From an uncultured Myxococcales bacterium (GTDB lineage Bacteria > Myxococcota_A > UBA9042 > DTJE01): a DNA stretch of 64,000 nucleotides. The position numbers and the translations under genes were made by a program. A model generated the notes under the pieces. The model ran no database searches. It was not told where the DNA came from and saw only the letters and a program-made list of their open reading frames with translations. The stretch's first letter is position 1. Each line of letters begins with the position of its first letter. Below, piece by piece: positions 54,032-62,790 of this stretch. Where the stretch lies: NCBI GenBank assembly GCA_903857665.1, contig CAIOFV010000082.1, positions 1 to 64,000 of the forward strand. Direction: 5' to 3'.

Positions 54032-54419
54032 CGGTGGTCTCGGCGGCACCCGTGACCGGCGTCGAGGCCAGGTGGACGCGCTTTTCGCGGATCTTCGCCG
54101 CCTTGCCCTTCAGGCCGCGGAGATAGTTCAGCTTGGCGCGGCGAACACGGCCGTGCTGGATGATTTCCAGGGCCGCCACCATCGGGCTGTTGACCGGGAA
54201 GATACGCTCGACGCCCACGCCGTAGGAGATCTTCCGGACGGTCATGGACTCGTGAGCCCCGCTGCCCGAACGGCCGATCACCACGCCTTCGAACATCTGG
54301 ATGCGCTCCTTGTCGCCTTCGCGGACACGGAAGTGCACCTTGACGGTGTCGCCCGCCGAGAACTGCGGGAGGTCCGAACGAAGGTGGATGTTCCCGAGCA
54401 TCTGAATCGTCTTGTGCAT
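54015..54419 (-). CDS. rplS: 50S ribosomal protein L19
   Basis: A 134-residue L19 that sits at the 30S-50S interface. The signature [23 protein letters not shown] is present, as are [18 protein letters not shown] and [18 protein letters not shown]. Compared with the 115 residues of E. coli L19 it has a tail of about 20 residues ([17 protein letters not shown]). It follows the SPOUT methyltransferase by 87 nt, a gap holding a CCCGGGG/CCCCGGG stem that may be an attenuator. Confidence 0.97.
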   Translation of the reverse strand: MHKTIQMLGNIHLRSDLPQFSAGDTVKVHFRVREGDKERIQMFEGVVIGRSGSGAHESMTVRKISYGVGVERIFPVNSPMVAALEIIQHGRVRRAKLNYLRGLKGKAAKIREKRVHLASTPVTGAAETTDDALA

Positions 54420-54506
54420 GCTGCGCCTCGCAAATCAGTTCGAGTCGCGTCCCCGGTCCTGGACGCTTCCCCGGGGGCCAAAGAGGACCCCGGGCAAAAA
54501 GGCACG

Positions 54507-55091
54507 TTAGTATACGCGCGCCCCCAGTAGTCGGTCAAGCACGATTGCGACGGCGGCCCGGACCGACAGGTGGTTGAAGCCCTCGCGGCCCAGGATCGGC
54601 TCCAGGCGCACGTCGGCCCGATCGGTCAGTTCCTTCGTCAGCCCCCACCCGGTGCCGAAAACGATCAGCCAGGGCGCGTCGGCGTCGCCTTCCAGCTCCC
54701 GGCGCAGTTCCCCGAACGTCGAGACGCCCTCCTTGAAACTGGCGCCGGTCACGACGATCCGCGGGGCCGTGCCGGTTCGCGCCTGCAGGTCGGCTACCGC
54801 CGTGGCGAGGCTATCGACGACCTCGATGCGTCCCATCGCCTCGACCCGCGGGTGGTCGGCCTTGGTCCCTTCGCCGGCGACCCAGTGTTCGGCGACCCGC
54901 TTCACCATGGCGCGCTGGGCGTCGATGGGCGTGACGATGTAGTAGGGCTCGCAGGCGTAGGTGCGGGCCACGCGGGCGATGTCGTGGATGTCCACGGACG
55001 TCACCGAGGTCGTCACGACGTCCCGTATCCGGTCGTACACAGGGTGGTGCACCAGCGCGATGGCCACGCGGGGCGTTCCGGGTTCGCTCAT
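54507..55091 (-). CDS. SPOUT-type RNA methyltransferase next to TrmD
   Basis: A 194-residue protein of the family once called DUF2168 (RNA_Me_trans), seen after trmD in several anaerobes and deltaproteobacteria. Motifs: VAIALVHHPVYDRIRDVVTT, TSVDIHDIARVARTY and the SAM-binding knot region LIVFGTGWGLTKEL. The RNA target is not established. It overlaps trmD by four bases (ATGA), so the two are translated together. Confidence 0.85.
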   Translation of the reverse strand: MSEPGTPRVAIALVHHPVYDRIRDVVTTSVTSVDIHDIARVARTYACEPYYIVTPIDAQRAMVKRVAEHWVAGEGTKADHPRVEAMGRIEVVDSLATAVADLQARTGTAPRIVVTGASFKEGVSTFGELRRELEGDADAPWLIVFGTGWGLTKELTDRADVRLEPILGREGFNHLSVRAAVAIVLDRLLGARVY

Positions 55092-55900
55092 TGGTCGTCC
55101 CCTGGCCGGGGCCGCCCCAGCCGCGCCGGCCTGGAAGGATTGGCGGGCCTCCGCTTGTCGATCACGACCTCGACCACCCGGGCGGCCAGGTCGGGCCGCG
55201 CGCGCCGCGTCTTGGCCAGGGCCGCCTCGCGACGGAAACGGGCGACCTCGGCATGGTTCCCGGACATCAGCACGTCGGGCACCGCGTGGCCCTCGAAGGC
55301 CGGCGGCCGGGTGTACTGCGGGTATTCGACCAGACCGCCCTCGTGGGACTCGTCGGCGATGGACGCCTGGTTGCCCAGGACGCCCGGGACCAGTCGCGCC
55401 ACCGCGTCCAGGACCACCAGCGCCGCCAGCTCGCCCCCGCTCAGCACGTAGTCGCCGATCGATACCTCGTCGTCGGCGTAGTGTTCCGCGATCCGCTCGT
55501 CCATGCCCTCGTAATGGCCGCACACCAGCACCAGGCCGCCCGGGTGATCGGCCCACCGACGCGTCGTCGCCTGGTCGAAGGGGCGCCCCGACGCCGACAT
55601 CAGCACCACCCGGGCCCCCGGCTGCCGTTCGCGGGTTGCCCGGATGGCGTTCGCGACCGGCTCGGGCTTCATCACCATGCCGGGCCCGCCGCCATACGGC
55701 ACGTCGTCCGCAGTCCGGTGCCGGTCCGTCGTGAAGTCCCGGATGTCCACGGCCTGGACGTCCAGGCGACCTGCGGCGATCCCGCGTCCCACGATCGAAT
55801 GTGCCACGGCCTGCCGCACCATGTCGGGGAACAGCGTCAACACCGTGAACGGGTAGGATGGTGCATGCCGGGGCGGGGCCTCGCGGGCGGAGTCGCTCAC
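55088..55900 (-). CDS. trmD: tRNA (guanine-N1)-methyltransferase TrmD
   Basis: A 270-residue enzyme that makes m1G37 in tRNA. Motifs: FTVLTLFPDMV, DDVPYGGGPGMVMKPEP, VLVCGHYEGMDERI, DEVSIGDYVLSGGELAALV and PQYTRPPAFEGHAVPDVLMSGNH (split here for brevity). The GTG start overlaps the rimM stop (GTGA), and no better start exists before the first strand. The last 20 residues are a basic tail. Confidence 0.96.
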   Translation of the reverse strand: MSDSAREAPPRHAPSYPFTVLTLFPDMVRQAVAHSIVGRGIAAGRLDVQAVDIRDFTTDRHRTADDVPYGGGPGMVMKPEPVANAIRATRERQPGARVVLMSASGRPFDQATTRRWADHPGGLVLVCGHYEGMDERIAEHYADDEVSIGDYVLSGGELAALVVLDAVARLVPGVLGNQASIADESHEGGLVEYPQYTRPPAFEGHAVPDVLMSGNHAEVARFRREAALAKTRRARPDLAARVVEVVIDKRRPANPSRPARLGRPRPGDDQ

Positions 55901-56406
55901 AAGGGTTCCTCCAGTGCGACCGGCTCGATCACCACGGCGTCCGCCCCGACGGAAACCACGAAGCCCGCCACGCAGGGGACCAGGACCTCCCGGCCGCCCA
56001 CGTTCAGCGCGAGGATGTCCGTCGCGCCCCGGAACCCGTAGGCCACGGTGCCGACCTCGGTCCCGTCGGGCAGTCGCACCGGCGTTCCCGGGAGATCGTC
56101 GTAGTAGAACTCGCCATCGGCAGGCGCCGGAAGGTCGGCACGCCGCGTGACCAGCCGGGCCCCTTTCAGCGCTTCCGCCCCCGTCCGGTCCGACACGCCG
56201 TCGAAGGCCACCACCCGACCCTTGCCGGCGTCCCGCGAGGCCAGCACCTTCAGCGTTCGCGTTTCGCCTTTCGGCAGGACCAGGCGCACCTTCATGTCGA
56301 TCGCGGGCAGGCCCGAGGCCGGGTTGTGCATATGCAGCGTGACCTCGCCGCGCAGCCCGTAGGCAATCCCGACGACGCCCAGTTCGATGTCGTGGTCGTG
56401 CTTCAT
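55897..56406 (-). CDS. rimM: 16S rRNA processing protein RimM
   Basis: A 169-residue assembly factor for the 30S head, binding S19. The N-terminal domain begins LGVVGIAYGLRGEVTLHMH and the PRC-barrel domain has EFYYDDLPGTPVRLPDGTEVGTV and REVLVPCVAGFVVSV. It lies in the conserved rpsP-khpA-rimM-trmD order and is coupled to trmD by overlap. Confidence 0.95.
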   Translation of the reverse strand: MKHDHDIELGVVGIAYGLRGEVTLHMHNPASGLPAIDMKVRLVLPKGETRTLKVLASRDAGKGRVVAFDGVSDRTGAEALKGARLVTRRADLPAPADGEFYYDDLPGTPVRLPDGTEVGTVAYGFRGATDILALNVGGREVLVPCVAGFVVSVGADAVVIEPVALEEPL

Positions 56407-56479
56407 CGACGTTCCCGGGTAGGGGAGGCGAAGGAATGGGCAGGTCCGCGAAGGCCGCCCGTCGCGGGCGACCGGGCCG

Positions 56480-56722
56480 TCACTCGAGGATCTCCAGCAC
56501 GGCCCGCTTCTTCATCTTGGTGGCCGCGGCGTTGACCACGGTGCGGATGGCCTTGGCGGTCCGGCCCTGCTTGCCGATCACCTTCCCCATGTCGTCCTTC
56601 GCCACGCGCAGTTCCAGCACCGAGGTCTGCTCGGCCTGGACCTCGTTGACGGACACTTCATCGGGCTTGTCGACCAGGGCCCTGGCGATGTAGACAACCA
56701 GTTCCTTCATCTCGACGGCCAT
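56480..56722 (-). CDS. khpA: KH-domain RNA-binding protein KhpA
   Basis: An 80-residue single KH domain with the GXXG loop in [19 protein letters not shown]. KhpA proteins bind many RNAs and in Gram-positives work with KhpB in cell-size control. It lies 7 nt after rpsP. Confidence 0.94.
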   Translation of the reverse strand: MAVEMKELVVYIARALVDKPDEVSVNEVQAEQTSVLELRVAKDDMGKVIGKQGRTAKAIRTVVNAAATKMKKRAVLEILE

Positions 56723-56729
56723 GGATCCC

Positions 56730-56981
56730 TCACTTGCTGACAGGGGCCTTCGCCGCCGTCTTCAGCAGTTGCGCGACCGACTCGCTGGGCTGGGCGCCCA
56801 CGGACTGCCAGTACTGGATGCGATCGGCGATCAGGGTGATCACCGAGGGGTTCTGCATCGGGTCGTACGTGCCCAGCTGCTCCAGGTACCGGCCATCCCG
56901 CTTGCCGCGGGAATCGACCGCCACAATCCGGTAGAACGGGTGCTTCTTCGCGCCGAACCGAGCCAACCGCAACTTCACCAT
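56730..56981 (-). CDS. rpsP: 30S ribosomal protein S16
   Basis: An 83-residue S16. The N-terminus [22 protein letters not shown] and the segments [12 protein letters not shown] and [16 protein letters not shown] are diagnostic. It is the first gene of the operon running through rnhB and has a well-placed promoter upstream. GAGGAGATATTTC precedes the ATG. Confidence 0.97.
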   Translation of the reverse strand: MVKLRLARFGAKKHPFYRIVAVDSRGKRDGRYLEQLGTYDPMQNPSVITLIADRIQYWQSVGAQPSESVAQLLKTAAKAPVSK

Positions 56982-57025
56982 GAAATATCTCCTCAGCCGT
57001 CCCATCGGGACACAGAAACGGCCGT

Positions 57026-57053
57026 AGGGTACCACGGCCTTCGGACTTTGCAA
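57026..57053 (-). promoter_or_regulatory. Sigma-70-type promoter for the rpsP operon
   Basis: TTGCAA and TACCCT are spaced 16 nt apart on the minus strand, 45 nt before the rpsP ATG. It lies back to back with the yceD promoter. Confidence 0.55.
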
Positions 57054-57084
57054 GCGCTTTCGTTCGACGGGCCCACGGGAACCC

Positions 57085-57113
57085 TTGACTTCACGGGTCG
57101 TCTCCAGTACATT
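57085..57113 (+). promoter_or_regulatory. Sigma-70-type promoter for yceD-rpmF
   Basis: TTGACT and TACATT are spaced exactly 17 nt apart, 60 nt before the GTG start of yceD. Confidence 0.7.
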
Positions 57114-57173
57114 CCGACGCTCCAAAAGGCGGGGGTGTCCCCTGACCCCTCGCCAAGGCATTCGGAGGCGCCC

Positions 57174-57701
57174 GTGCTGCGCATCGCCGTCGATGAGATT
57201 TCCGAGAACGGGTTGGAGGTCCAGCAGGACCTCGTCCGCGCCTGGGTGGAACCCCTCATCGGACCGCAGTTCTACGGGCGTGATCCTTTCGTGAAGGCCG
57301 CGTTCGCGCTGAACCGCGCCGGCCATACGGTCATCGTCCGGGGCCACCTGTCGGGCGGGCTCGCCTTCGTCTGCAGTCGCTGCGCCGAGGAGGCGTCGTT
57401 CCAGGTGGATCACTCGTTCACGCACGTGTTCATCGAGGCCGCCGCGAAGGCGACCAACGTGCCGGGCGAAATGGACTCGGACGAGGACCTGGAAGTCACC
57501 TATTATGATGGTGACGCCGTCGAGCTGGAACCGCTGGTGGCCGAGGAGATCGTCCTTGCCCTGCCGGTGGCGCCGAAGTGCTCGGACGGGTGCAAGGGCA
57601 TCTGCCAGAACTGCGGCAAGAACCTGAACGAAGGCCCGTGTTCGTGCGCGTCCGACGTCGTGGACCCGCGGTGGGCCCGTCTGAAGGAAATCAAGATCTA
57701 G
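57174..57701 (+). CDS. yceD: YceD/DUF177 family protein
   Basis: A 175-residue protein of the DUF177 family that usually precedes rpmF and has been linked to rRNA metabolism. It carries the CXXC pair FVCSRCAEEA in its centre and a Cys-rich C-terminal part (CSDGCKGICQNCGKNL, then CSC), suggesting zinc binding. The GTG start is preceded by CGGAGG at good spacing. rpmF follows after 10 nt. Confidence 0.9.
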   Translation: MLRIAVDEISENGLEVQQDLVRAWVEPLIGPQFYGRDPFVKAAFALNRAGHTVIVRGHLSGGLAFVCSRCAEEASFQVDHSFTHVFIEAAAKATNVPGEMDSDEDLEVTYYDGDAVELEPLVAEEIVLALPVAPKCSDGCKGICQNCGKNLNEGPCSCASDVVDPRWARLKEIKI

Positions 57702-57711
57702 GGAGGAATCC

Positions 57712-57903
57712 ATGGCGGTCCCGAAGAAGAAAACGTCCAAGGCGCGATGCGCTTCGCGGCGTGCGAACCACGACAAGCTCGTTCTGAAGACGATCGGGTC
57801 CTGCTCCCGCTGCGGCGAGCCTCGGCTCCCCCACCGGGCGTGCCCGAAGTGCGGGTTCTACAAGGACCGCATCGTCATCGCCCCCGAGCCTACCGGAGCG
57901 TGA
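57712..57903 (+). CDS. rpmF: 50S ribosomal protein L32, zinc-binding form
   Basis: A 63-residue L32 with N-terminus AVPKKKTSKARCASRRANHD and two CXXC pairs (CSRC and CPKC) that bind zinc. GGGAGGAA precedes the ATG. The usual followers plsX and fabH are absent here; rpiB follows 4 nt later. Confidence 0.97.
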   Translation: MAVPKKKTSKARCASRRANHDKLVLKTIGSCSRCGEPRLPHRACPKCGFYKDRIVIAPEPTGA

Positions 57904-57907
57904 TCCC

Positions 57908-58357
57908 ATGCGGATCGGCCTGGGTGCGGACCACGCCGGGTGCGCGCTGAAGGCCGCGCTTGCGGCGCGCCTCGCTGCGCAGGGACACGAGGTCGTCGAT
58001 TACGGCACCTCGGATCCCGCAATCTCCGTCGATTACCCCGACTTTGCGCTCCTGGTGGCCGAGGCCGTGGCCTCCGGGTCCCTCGACCTGGGCGTGCTGG
58101 CCTGCGGCACCGGAATCGGGATGGCCATCGCGGCCAACAAGGTCCCGGGTATCCGGGCCGCGCTGGTCCATGACGTCACCACCGCGCGCCTGGCACGCCT
58201 CCACAACGGCGCGAACGTCGTCTGCATGGGCGCCCGCCTCCTGGCGGCTCCCCTGGCGTTCGAATGCCTGGACGCGTTCCTGGCGGAAACGTTCGACACC
58301 CGCCACCAGCGGCGGCTGGACAAGATCGCGGCCATCGAAAAGGATCGGGCCCCATGA
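57908..58357 (+). CDS. rpiB: Ribose-5-phosphate isomerase B
   Basis: A 149-residue RpiB/LacA-family isomerase that interconverts ribose 5-phosphate and ribulose 5-phosphate. Landmarks are GADHAGCALK, DYGT, VDYPDFA, the catalytic-Cys loop LACGTGIGMAIAANK and the HNGANVVCMGARL segment. It overlaps nrdR by four bases. Confidence 0.94.
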   Translation: MRIGLGADHAGCALKAALAARLAAQGHEVVDYGTSDPAISVDYPDFALLVAEAVASGSLDLGVLACGTGIGMAIAANKVPGIRAALVHDVTTARLARLHNGANVVCMGARLLAAPLAFECLDAFLAETFDTRHQRRLDKIAAIEKDRAP

Positions 58358-58854
58358 AGTGCCCCATCTGCGGCAATCCCGACAGTCGGGTCGTCGATTC
58401 CCGGGAGGTCGGCGACGGCGCGTCCATCCGTCGCCGGCGGGCGTGCGAGGGGTGCCACCGCCGTTTCACCACCTACGAGCGCCCCGAGGAGTTCGTCCCC
58501 CGCGTCATCAAGAAGGACGGGCGCCGCGAGGAGTTCAAGCGCAACAAGGTGCTGGAGGGCCTGACCCGGGCCTGCGAAAAGCGCCCGGTGTCCCAGAAGG
58601 ACCTCGAGGCCTTCGTGGACCAGTTGCTCCAGCGGATCCAGGACCAGATGCTGACCGAGGTCGAAAGCGGCTGGGTCGGCGAGCAGATCATGGCGTTCCT
58701 GCGCGAGCGCGACCCGGTGGCCTATGTCCGGTTCGCCAGCGTCTACCGGCAGTTCACCGACATCACGGCCTTCGAGGAAGAGATCCGCGCCCTGCTGCGC
58801 CCCGGCGCCCGTTCCGCCCGGAAGGCGAAGGCGAAGGCGGGGGTCGAGGGATGA
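58354..58854 (+). CDS. nrdR: Transcriptional repressor NrdR
   Basis: A 166-residue repressor of ribonucleotide reductase genes. The zinc ribbon is MKCPICGNPDSRVVDSR with the second pair ACEGCHRRFTTYER; the ATP-cone follows (RVIKKDGRREEFKRNKVLEGLTRACEKRPVS split over residues 49-79). The basic C-terminal tail is slightly longer than usual. It overlaps rpiB and ribD by four bases each. Confidence 0.96.
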   Translation: MKCPICGNPDSRVVDSREVGDGASIRRRRACEGCHRRFTTYERPEEFVPRVIKKDGRREEFKRNKVLEGLTRACEKRPVSQKDLEAFVDQLLQRIQDQMLTEVESGWVGEQIMAFLRERDPVAYVRFASVYRQFTDITAFEEEIRALLRPGARSARKAKAKAGVEG

Positions 58855-59963
58855 GCGCCGATCGCCGCTTCATGCGGAGGGTCCTGCGCCTGGCGGCCCG
58901 CGGCGCCGGGTGCGTCAGCCCGAACCCGCTGGTGGGCGCGGTGATCGTCAAGGATGGGTCGATCGTGGCCGAGGGGTGGCATCACGCCCTTGGCGGCGAC
59001 CACGCGGAAGTGGACGCGCTGAAGAAGGCCGGCGAGGCCGCCCGCGGCGCGGACCTGTACGTCAACCTCGAACCCTGCTGCCATTTCGGGCGCACGCCGC
59101 CCTGCACCCGGGCCCTGATAGCCGCCGGGATCCGCCGGGTCGTCGTGGCCCACATCGATCCGAATCCCCTGATCGCCGGCCAGGGCATCGCGGCCCTTCG
59201 CGCGGCAGGCGTGGAGGTCGAGGTCGGCGTGCTGGAATCCGAGGCCCGCGACGTCAACGCGCCGTTCCTCACCTGGATCACCACCGGCCGACCCTACGTG
59301 ACCCTCAAGATGGCCATGACCCTCGACGGCCGGACGGCCGATCGCGAAGGGTACGCGCGCTGGGTATCGTCCGAGGCCAGTCGCCGCGAGGTCCACCGCA
59401 TGCGGTCTCGGGCCGATGCCGTGATGGTCGGCGCGGGAACGGCCCGGCGGGACGATCCGCTGCTGCTGCCGGTGCTGGCCCGTCCGCGCCGCCGGTCGTT
59501 GCGCGTGGTGGTCGACGAGGCCGCGTCGCTGTCCCCGACCTCCCGCCTGGCGACGACGATTCGCGAGTCCCCCGTGCTGGTCGCGGCGACCGATGCCGCC
59601 GAAGAGGCGCGCGTCGCGGCGTTGCGCGGGCTGGGCGTCGAGGTTGCGTGCCTGCCGTCGGTCGATGGTCGCGTCGATCCCGGGGCGCTGCTGGCCGAGT
59701 TGGGTCGCCGCCAGGTCGGATGCGTGCTGGTCGAGGGTGGCCCGACGCTGGCCGCCAGCCTCCTGGGCCGTGGCCTGGTGGACCGCATCGTCCTGTTCGT
59801 CGCGCCTCGCCTGCTGGGCGACCCGGCCGCCCTGCCCCTGATCGGGGACCTGGGAATCCGGGACCTGGCCCACGCCCAGGACTGGGCCGTGAAGGCGTTG
59901 CGGCGCTGCGGGCCCGACATCCGGATCGACCTGGTGCCGTCCCGCCCTGGCGCACCTTCATAG
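58851..59963 (+). CDS. ribD: Bifunctional riboflavin deaminase/reductase RibD
   Basis: A 370-residue two-domain enzyme of riboflavin synthesis. The deaminase domain has GGDHAEVDALKKAGEAARGA and the zinc-ligand PCCHFGRTPPC. The reductase domain starts TGRPYVTLKMAMTLDGRTAD and contains DAVMVGAGTARRDDPLL and VLVEGGPTLAASLL. It acts on the GTP-derived pyrimidine in two steps. It is coupled to nrdR by overlap. No FMN riboswitch can fit because there is no leader. Confidence 0.95.
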   Translation: MSADRRFMRRVLRLAARGAGCVSPNPLVGAVIVKDGSIVAEGWHHALGGDHAEVDALKKAGEAARGADLYVNLEPCCHFGRTPPCTRALIAAGIRRVVVAHIDPNPLIAGQGIAALRAAGVEVEVGVLESEARDVNAPFLTWITTGRPYVTLKMAMTLDGRTADREGYARWVSSEASRREVHRMRSRADAVMVGAGTARRDDPLLLPVLARPRRRSLRVVVDEAASLSPTSRLATTIRESPVLVAATDAAEEARVAALRGLGVEVACLPSVDGRVDPGALLAELGRRQVGCVLVEGGPTLAASLLGRGLVDRIVLFVAPRLLGDPAALPLIGDLGIRDLAHAQDWAVKALRRCGPDIRIDLVPSRPGAPS

Positions 59964-60023
59964 GCGGTCGGGCCGCCCCGCGCATGGCCCGTCCTGCGCA
60001 TCGCCCCGCTCCCTGCTCCCTGC

Positions 60024-60029
60024 TATACT
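60024..60029 (+). promoter_or_regulatory. -10 box upstream of ribE
   Basis: TATACT is a five-of-six match, 29 nt before the ribE ATG. The -35 region is GC-rich and weak. It would allow ribE and the sigma factor pair to be expressed apart from ribD. Confidence 0.4.
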
Positions 60030-60058
60030 TCCTGCGAGCCCACGAGGTCTGACCACCG

Positions 60059-60715
60059 ATGTTCACCGGCATCATCGAGGCCCTCGGCATCCTGCGGGAG
60101 GTCCGTCGCGAGCGGGGAGGCCTGTCCCTGTCCGTGGACGTCCGCCTGCCCGGGGAGCCGCTCGTCATCGGGGAAAGCGTGGCCGTTTCCGGCCCGTGCC
60201 TGACCGTCGAGCGCGTGCTGCCCGACGGGTTCACGGTGTTCGCGTCGTCTGAAACCGTCGCTCGAACGACGCTGTCCAAGGCCCGGGCCGGGCTTCCCGT
60301 GAACTGCGAGCGCGCGTTGCAGGTCGGCGGCCGCCTGGGCGGGCACTTCGTGTCCGGCCACATCGACGGCGTCGGGCGGATCCGGCGCGTCGCCCCGTCG
60401 GGAGAGGCCCGCGAGATCACCATCACCGCGCCCGACGCACTGCTGCCCTTCCTGGTCGCCAAGGGATCGGTCGCCGTGGACGGGATCAGCCTGACCGTCA
60501 ACGAGGTCCGAGGGGCTGATTTCACGGTCATGATCATCCCGCACACGCTGTCTGCCACGACGCTGGTCGATGGCGGGCCGGGCGACGACGTGAACCTGGA
60601 AGCGGACCTCATTGCCCGGTACGTGCAGATGCTGGCGACGGGCCGCAAGGACGGTGTCCGGGGCACCCTGTCCGAGGAGGCCCTGCGTTCCTTGGGCTGG
60701 TCGGGAAAGGAATAG
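60059..60715 (+). CDS. ribE: Riboflavin synthase alpha chain
   Basis: A 218-residue synthase that dismutates two lumazine molecules into riboflavin. It begins with the invariant MFTGIIEALG and has two lumazine-binding repeats, each with a GGR/SGHIDGVG-type and VSGPCLTV or VDGISLTVNEV motif. ribA/ribB and ribH are not in the window. The sigma factor gene starts 3 nt after its stop. Confidence 0.95.
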   Translation: MFTGIIEALGILREVRRERGGLSLSVDVRLPGEPLVIGESVAVSGPCLTVERVLPDGFTVFASSETVARTTLSKARAGLPVNCERALQVGGRLGGHFVSGHIDGVGRIRRVAPSGEAREITITAPDALLPFLVAKGSVAVDGISLTVNEVRGADFTVMIIPHTLSATTLVDGGPGDDVNLEADLIARYVQMLATGRKDGVRGTLSEEALRSLGWSGKE

Positions 60716-60718
60716 GGA

Positions 60719-61387
60719 GTGCGCCCACCCATCCTCCTGATGTTTTTTCTGATCCTCGTAAACCGAATCCGCCCGGCGTACGTCCATTCGGGGGATTCGC
60801 GCACCGACGAGGAACTCTATCGTCGCTACGCCGAAGGGGATGAACGGGCCTTCCGCGTGCTGCTGGACCGTCACGGAGGCTCGGTGCTGGGGTACCTGAC
60901 GAGGTTCCTGGGGGATCGCGAGATGGCCACGGACTTGACCCAGGACGTGTTCCTGAAGGTCGTCACGGCGGCCGGGGATTTCCGGGGCGAGAGTTCGTTC
61001 AGGACCTTCCTGTTCCGGATCGTGCGGAACCAGTGCATCGACGCGTTGCGGTCCCGGAACAAGAGTCCTGATGCCCGTGCGAAGTCCCTGGACGGGCCCG
61101 CCGGAAAGGACGGCGACGACCGGACGCTGGGCGAGGTGGTTTCGGGGCATGCGATGACGGGGGCCCAGCGGACGCTGTCCGGCGAACTGTCGAAGGCCCT
61201 GGAGTCGGGCCTGGTGCGGCTGACGGACGACCAGCGCGAAGTGTTCCTGATGCGCGAGGTAGAAGGGTTGCGGTTCCCCGAGATCGCCGGGATCCTGGGA
61301 TTGAACGAGAACACGGTGAAGAGCCGGATGCTGCACGCGGTGAGGAGCCTGCGCCAGTCGCTGGCGGGCTTCCGGGAGCGGCCATGA
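60719..61387 (+). CDS. ECF-type RNA polymerase sigma factor
   Basis: A protein of up to 222 residues with region 2 (DERAFRVLLDRHGGSVLGYL, DLTQDVFLKVVTAAGDFRGE, FRTFLFRIVRNQCIDALRSR) and region 4 (LTDDQREVFLMREVEGLRFP, ILGLNENTVKSRMLHAVRSL). The GTG start after GGGAG is used; an ATG seven codons later is possible, and the hydrophobic stretch between them is unusual for a sigma factor. It is coupled by a four-base overlap to a membrane protein that probably acts as its anti-sigma. The regulon is unknown. Confidence 0.88.
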   Translation: MRPPILLMFFLILVNRIRPAYVHSGDSRTDEELYRRYAEGDERAFRVLLDRHGGSVLGYLTRFLGDREMATDLTQDVFLKVVTAAGDFRGESSFRTFLFRIVRNQCIDALRSRNKSPDARAKSLDGPAGKDGDDRTLGEVVSGHAMTGAQRTLSGELSKALESGLVRLTDDQREVFLMREVEGLRFPEIAGILGLNENTVKSRMLHAVRSLRQSLAGFRERP

Positions 61388-62679
61388 CACGCGAGCAGGC
61401 CAGGGAACGGGTGCTGGACTACGCCTATGGCGAGTTGTCCGCGACCGAGGCGGAGGCCTTCGAGGCGATCCTTCGCGAGGATCCGGAACTGCGGGCGGAA
61501 CTGGAGGCGGTGACCGAAGTGCAGCAGGCCGCATCCGGGCTGGAGCGGCCCGAGCTTCCCCCGGCGGCCCGGAACCGCATCCTGCTGGCGGCCCGGCGCG
61601 AGTCCCACCGGCGCGTGATGGCCCGCCGATGGGAGGCCCTGCAGAAGCTGTTCCTGTCGCCGGTGCTGCTGGGTGCGACGGCCGTCATCGCGGCCGTGGG
61701 CGTCGGGCTGCACCTGATCATCACCCAGGGGACCGACGATTCGTGGACCCGCGCCGATCGGGAGGCGCGGTTGGCGGTGGTGGCCCCGGCCGCCCCGGCT
61801 CCGGCTGCCTCGAATCCCCCGGGCGGGGAGGAGCCGGCCTACGAGGATGCGCCGGCGGACGCGGGCGCGAGGACGGTTGCGGAAGCGGCGGCCCCGAAGC
61901 CTTTGCAAGGCCCGCACGCCGCGGTGGCCGCGGCCTCGGCAGGCGTGGGGCGATTGGGCGGGGCGAAGGCGAAGGGGATGTCGAACGCGCCGGCCCCGCG
62001 GGCCCGGGCCGAGGCGCTCGCGGACATGGAGGGCGGGCTGACGGGTGGCGGCGGGTACGGGGCGGTCGGGAGCGGGGCGGTGATGGGTGCCGGCGGACAC
62101 AGGGTTGCCGGCGATGCGGCGGCCGTCGATGACCTGGGTTCCGCTTCGAAGGCCGTGGCCACCGGCAAGGCGGCGCGGATGAGCGAGGAACAGACGCTGC
62201 GAAGCCAGGTCGTGCAACGAGAGAAGGCGGCTCCGGCCAAGGAGGAGCGCAGCCGGTTCGCGGAGCCGCCGCCCAGCCGGTCCCCGGATCCGCCGCCGAT
62301 GTCGTCCGCGATGGCAGTTCTGTCCGCTCCGCCCGAGCCGTCCGCGGCGGCCGCCCCATCCAAGGTGCCCGCGCGGTCCCCGGTGGCCGCGATGGCCGTC
62401 CCGTCGGGTGCGGCCAGGGCCGATGAAGCGGCGGGCCCGTTCGACCGGGTCGCCGAGGCCCGCGACCTGCGTTCCTCCGGCCGCCTTCCCGAGGCCCTCG
62501 CAACGTACCGCCGGGCGCTCGCGGCCGGGCCGTCCGGCGACCTCCTGGCCGATGCCCTGTCGGAGGCCGCCGAGGTGGCGAAGGCCCTGGGGCGTGCCTC
62601 CGAGGCGGACGGCTACCTCGCCCGGCTGGAGCGGCTGCCCGGCGGTCCCGCCCGGGCTGCGAAGATCCGGGCGAAGTGA
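61384..62679 (+). CDS. Putative membrane anti-sigma factor with TPR-like tail
   Basis: A 431-residue protein. Residues 1-90 resemble an anti-sigma domain (RVLDYAYGELSATEAEAFEA, LREDPELRAELEAVTEVQQA) but lack the HXXXCXXC zinc motif. One membrane helix follows (about 92-112: FLSPVLLGATAVIAAVGVGLH). A long Ala/Pro/Gly-rich low-complexity region (about 120-355) leads to TPR-like helices at the C-terminus (AEARDLRSSGRLPEALATYR, LSEAAEVAKALGRASEADGY). Similar proteins follow ECF sigma genes in Myxococcota. Overlap with the sigma gene supports the pairing. Confidence 0.75.
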   Translation: MTREQARERVLDYAYGELSATEAEAFEAILREDPELRAELEAVTEVQQAASGLERPELPPAARNRILLAARRESHRRVMARRWEALQKLFLSPVLLGATAVIAAVGVGLHLIITQGTDDSWTRADREARLAVVAPAAPAPAASNPPGGEEPAYEDAPADAGARTVAEAAAPKPLQGPHAAVAAASAGVGRLGGAKAKGMSNAPAPRARAEALADMEGGLTGGGGYGAVGSGAVMGAGGHRVAGDAAAVDDLGSASKAVATGKAARMSEEQTLRSQVVQREKAAPAKEERSRFAEPPPSRSPDPPPMSSAMAVLSAPPEPSAAAAPSKVPARSPVAAMAVPSGAARADEAAGPFDRVAEARDLRSSGRLPEALATYRRALAAGPSGDLLADALSEAAEVAKALGRASEADGYLARLERLPGGPARAAKIRAK

Positions 62680-62743
62680 AACCGGGCGGGCGTTTCGACA
62701 TCGACCCTGTCCCCGACCCGGTTCGCGGCCGCGATCGATTCGC

Positions 62744-62772
62744 TTGACAGGCCCCGCGGCCGTCGATATATT
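62744..62772 (+). promoter_or_regulatory. Sigma-70-type promoter for tRNA-Leu
   Basis: A perfect TTGACA -35 and a TATATT -10 are spaced exactly 17 nt apart. The tRNA begins 18 nt after the -10 box. Confidence 0.85.
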
Positions 62773-62790
62773 GCCCGTCGCTTTGGCGCT

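Noticed and set aside
59963-60058. FMN riboswitch upstream of the riboflavin genes
   Set aside because: ribD overlaps nrdR, leaving no leader, and the 95 nt before ribE lack the conserved RFN-element core.
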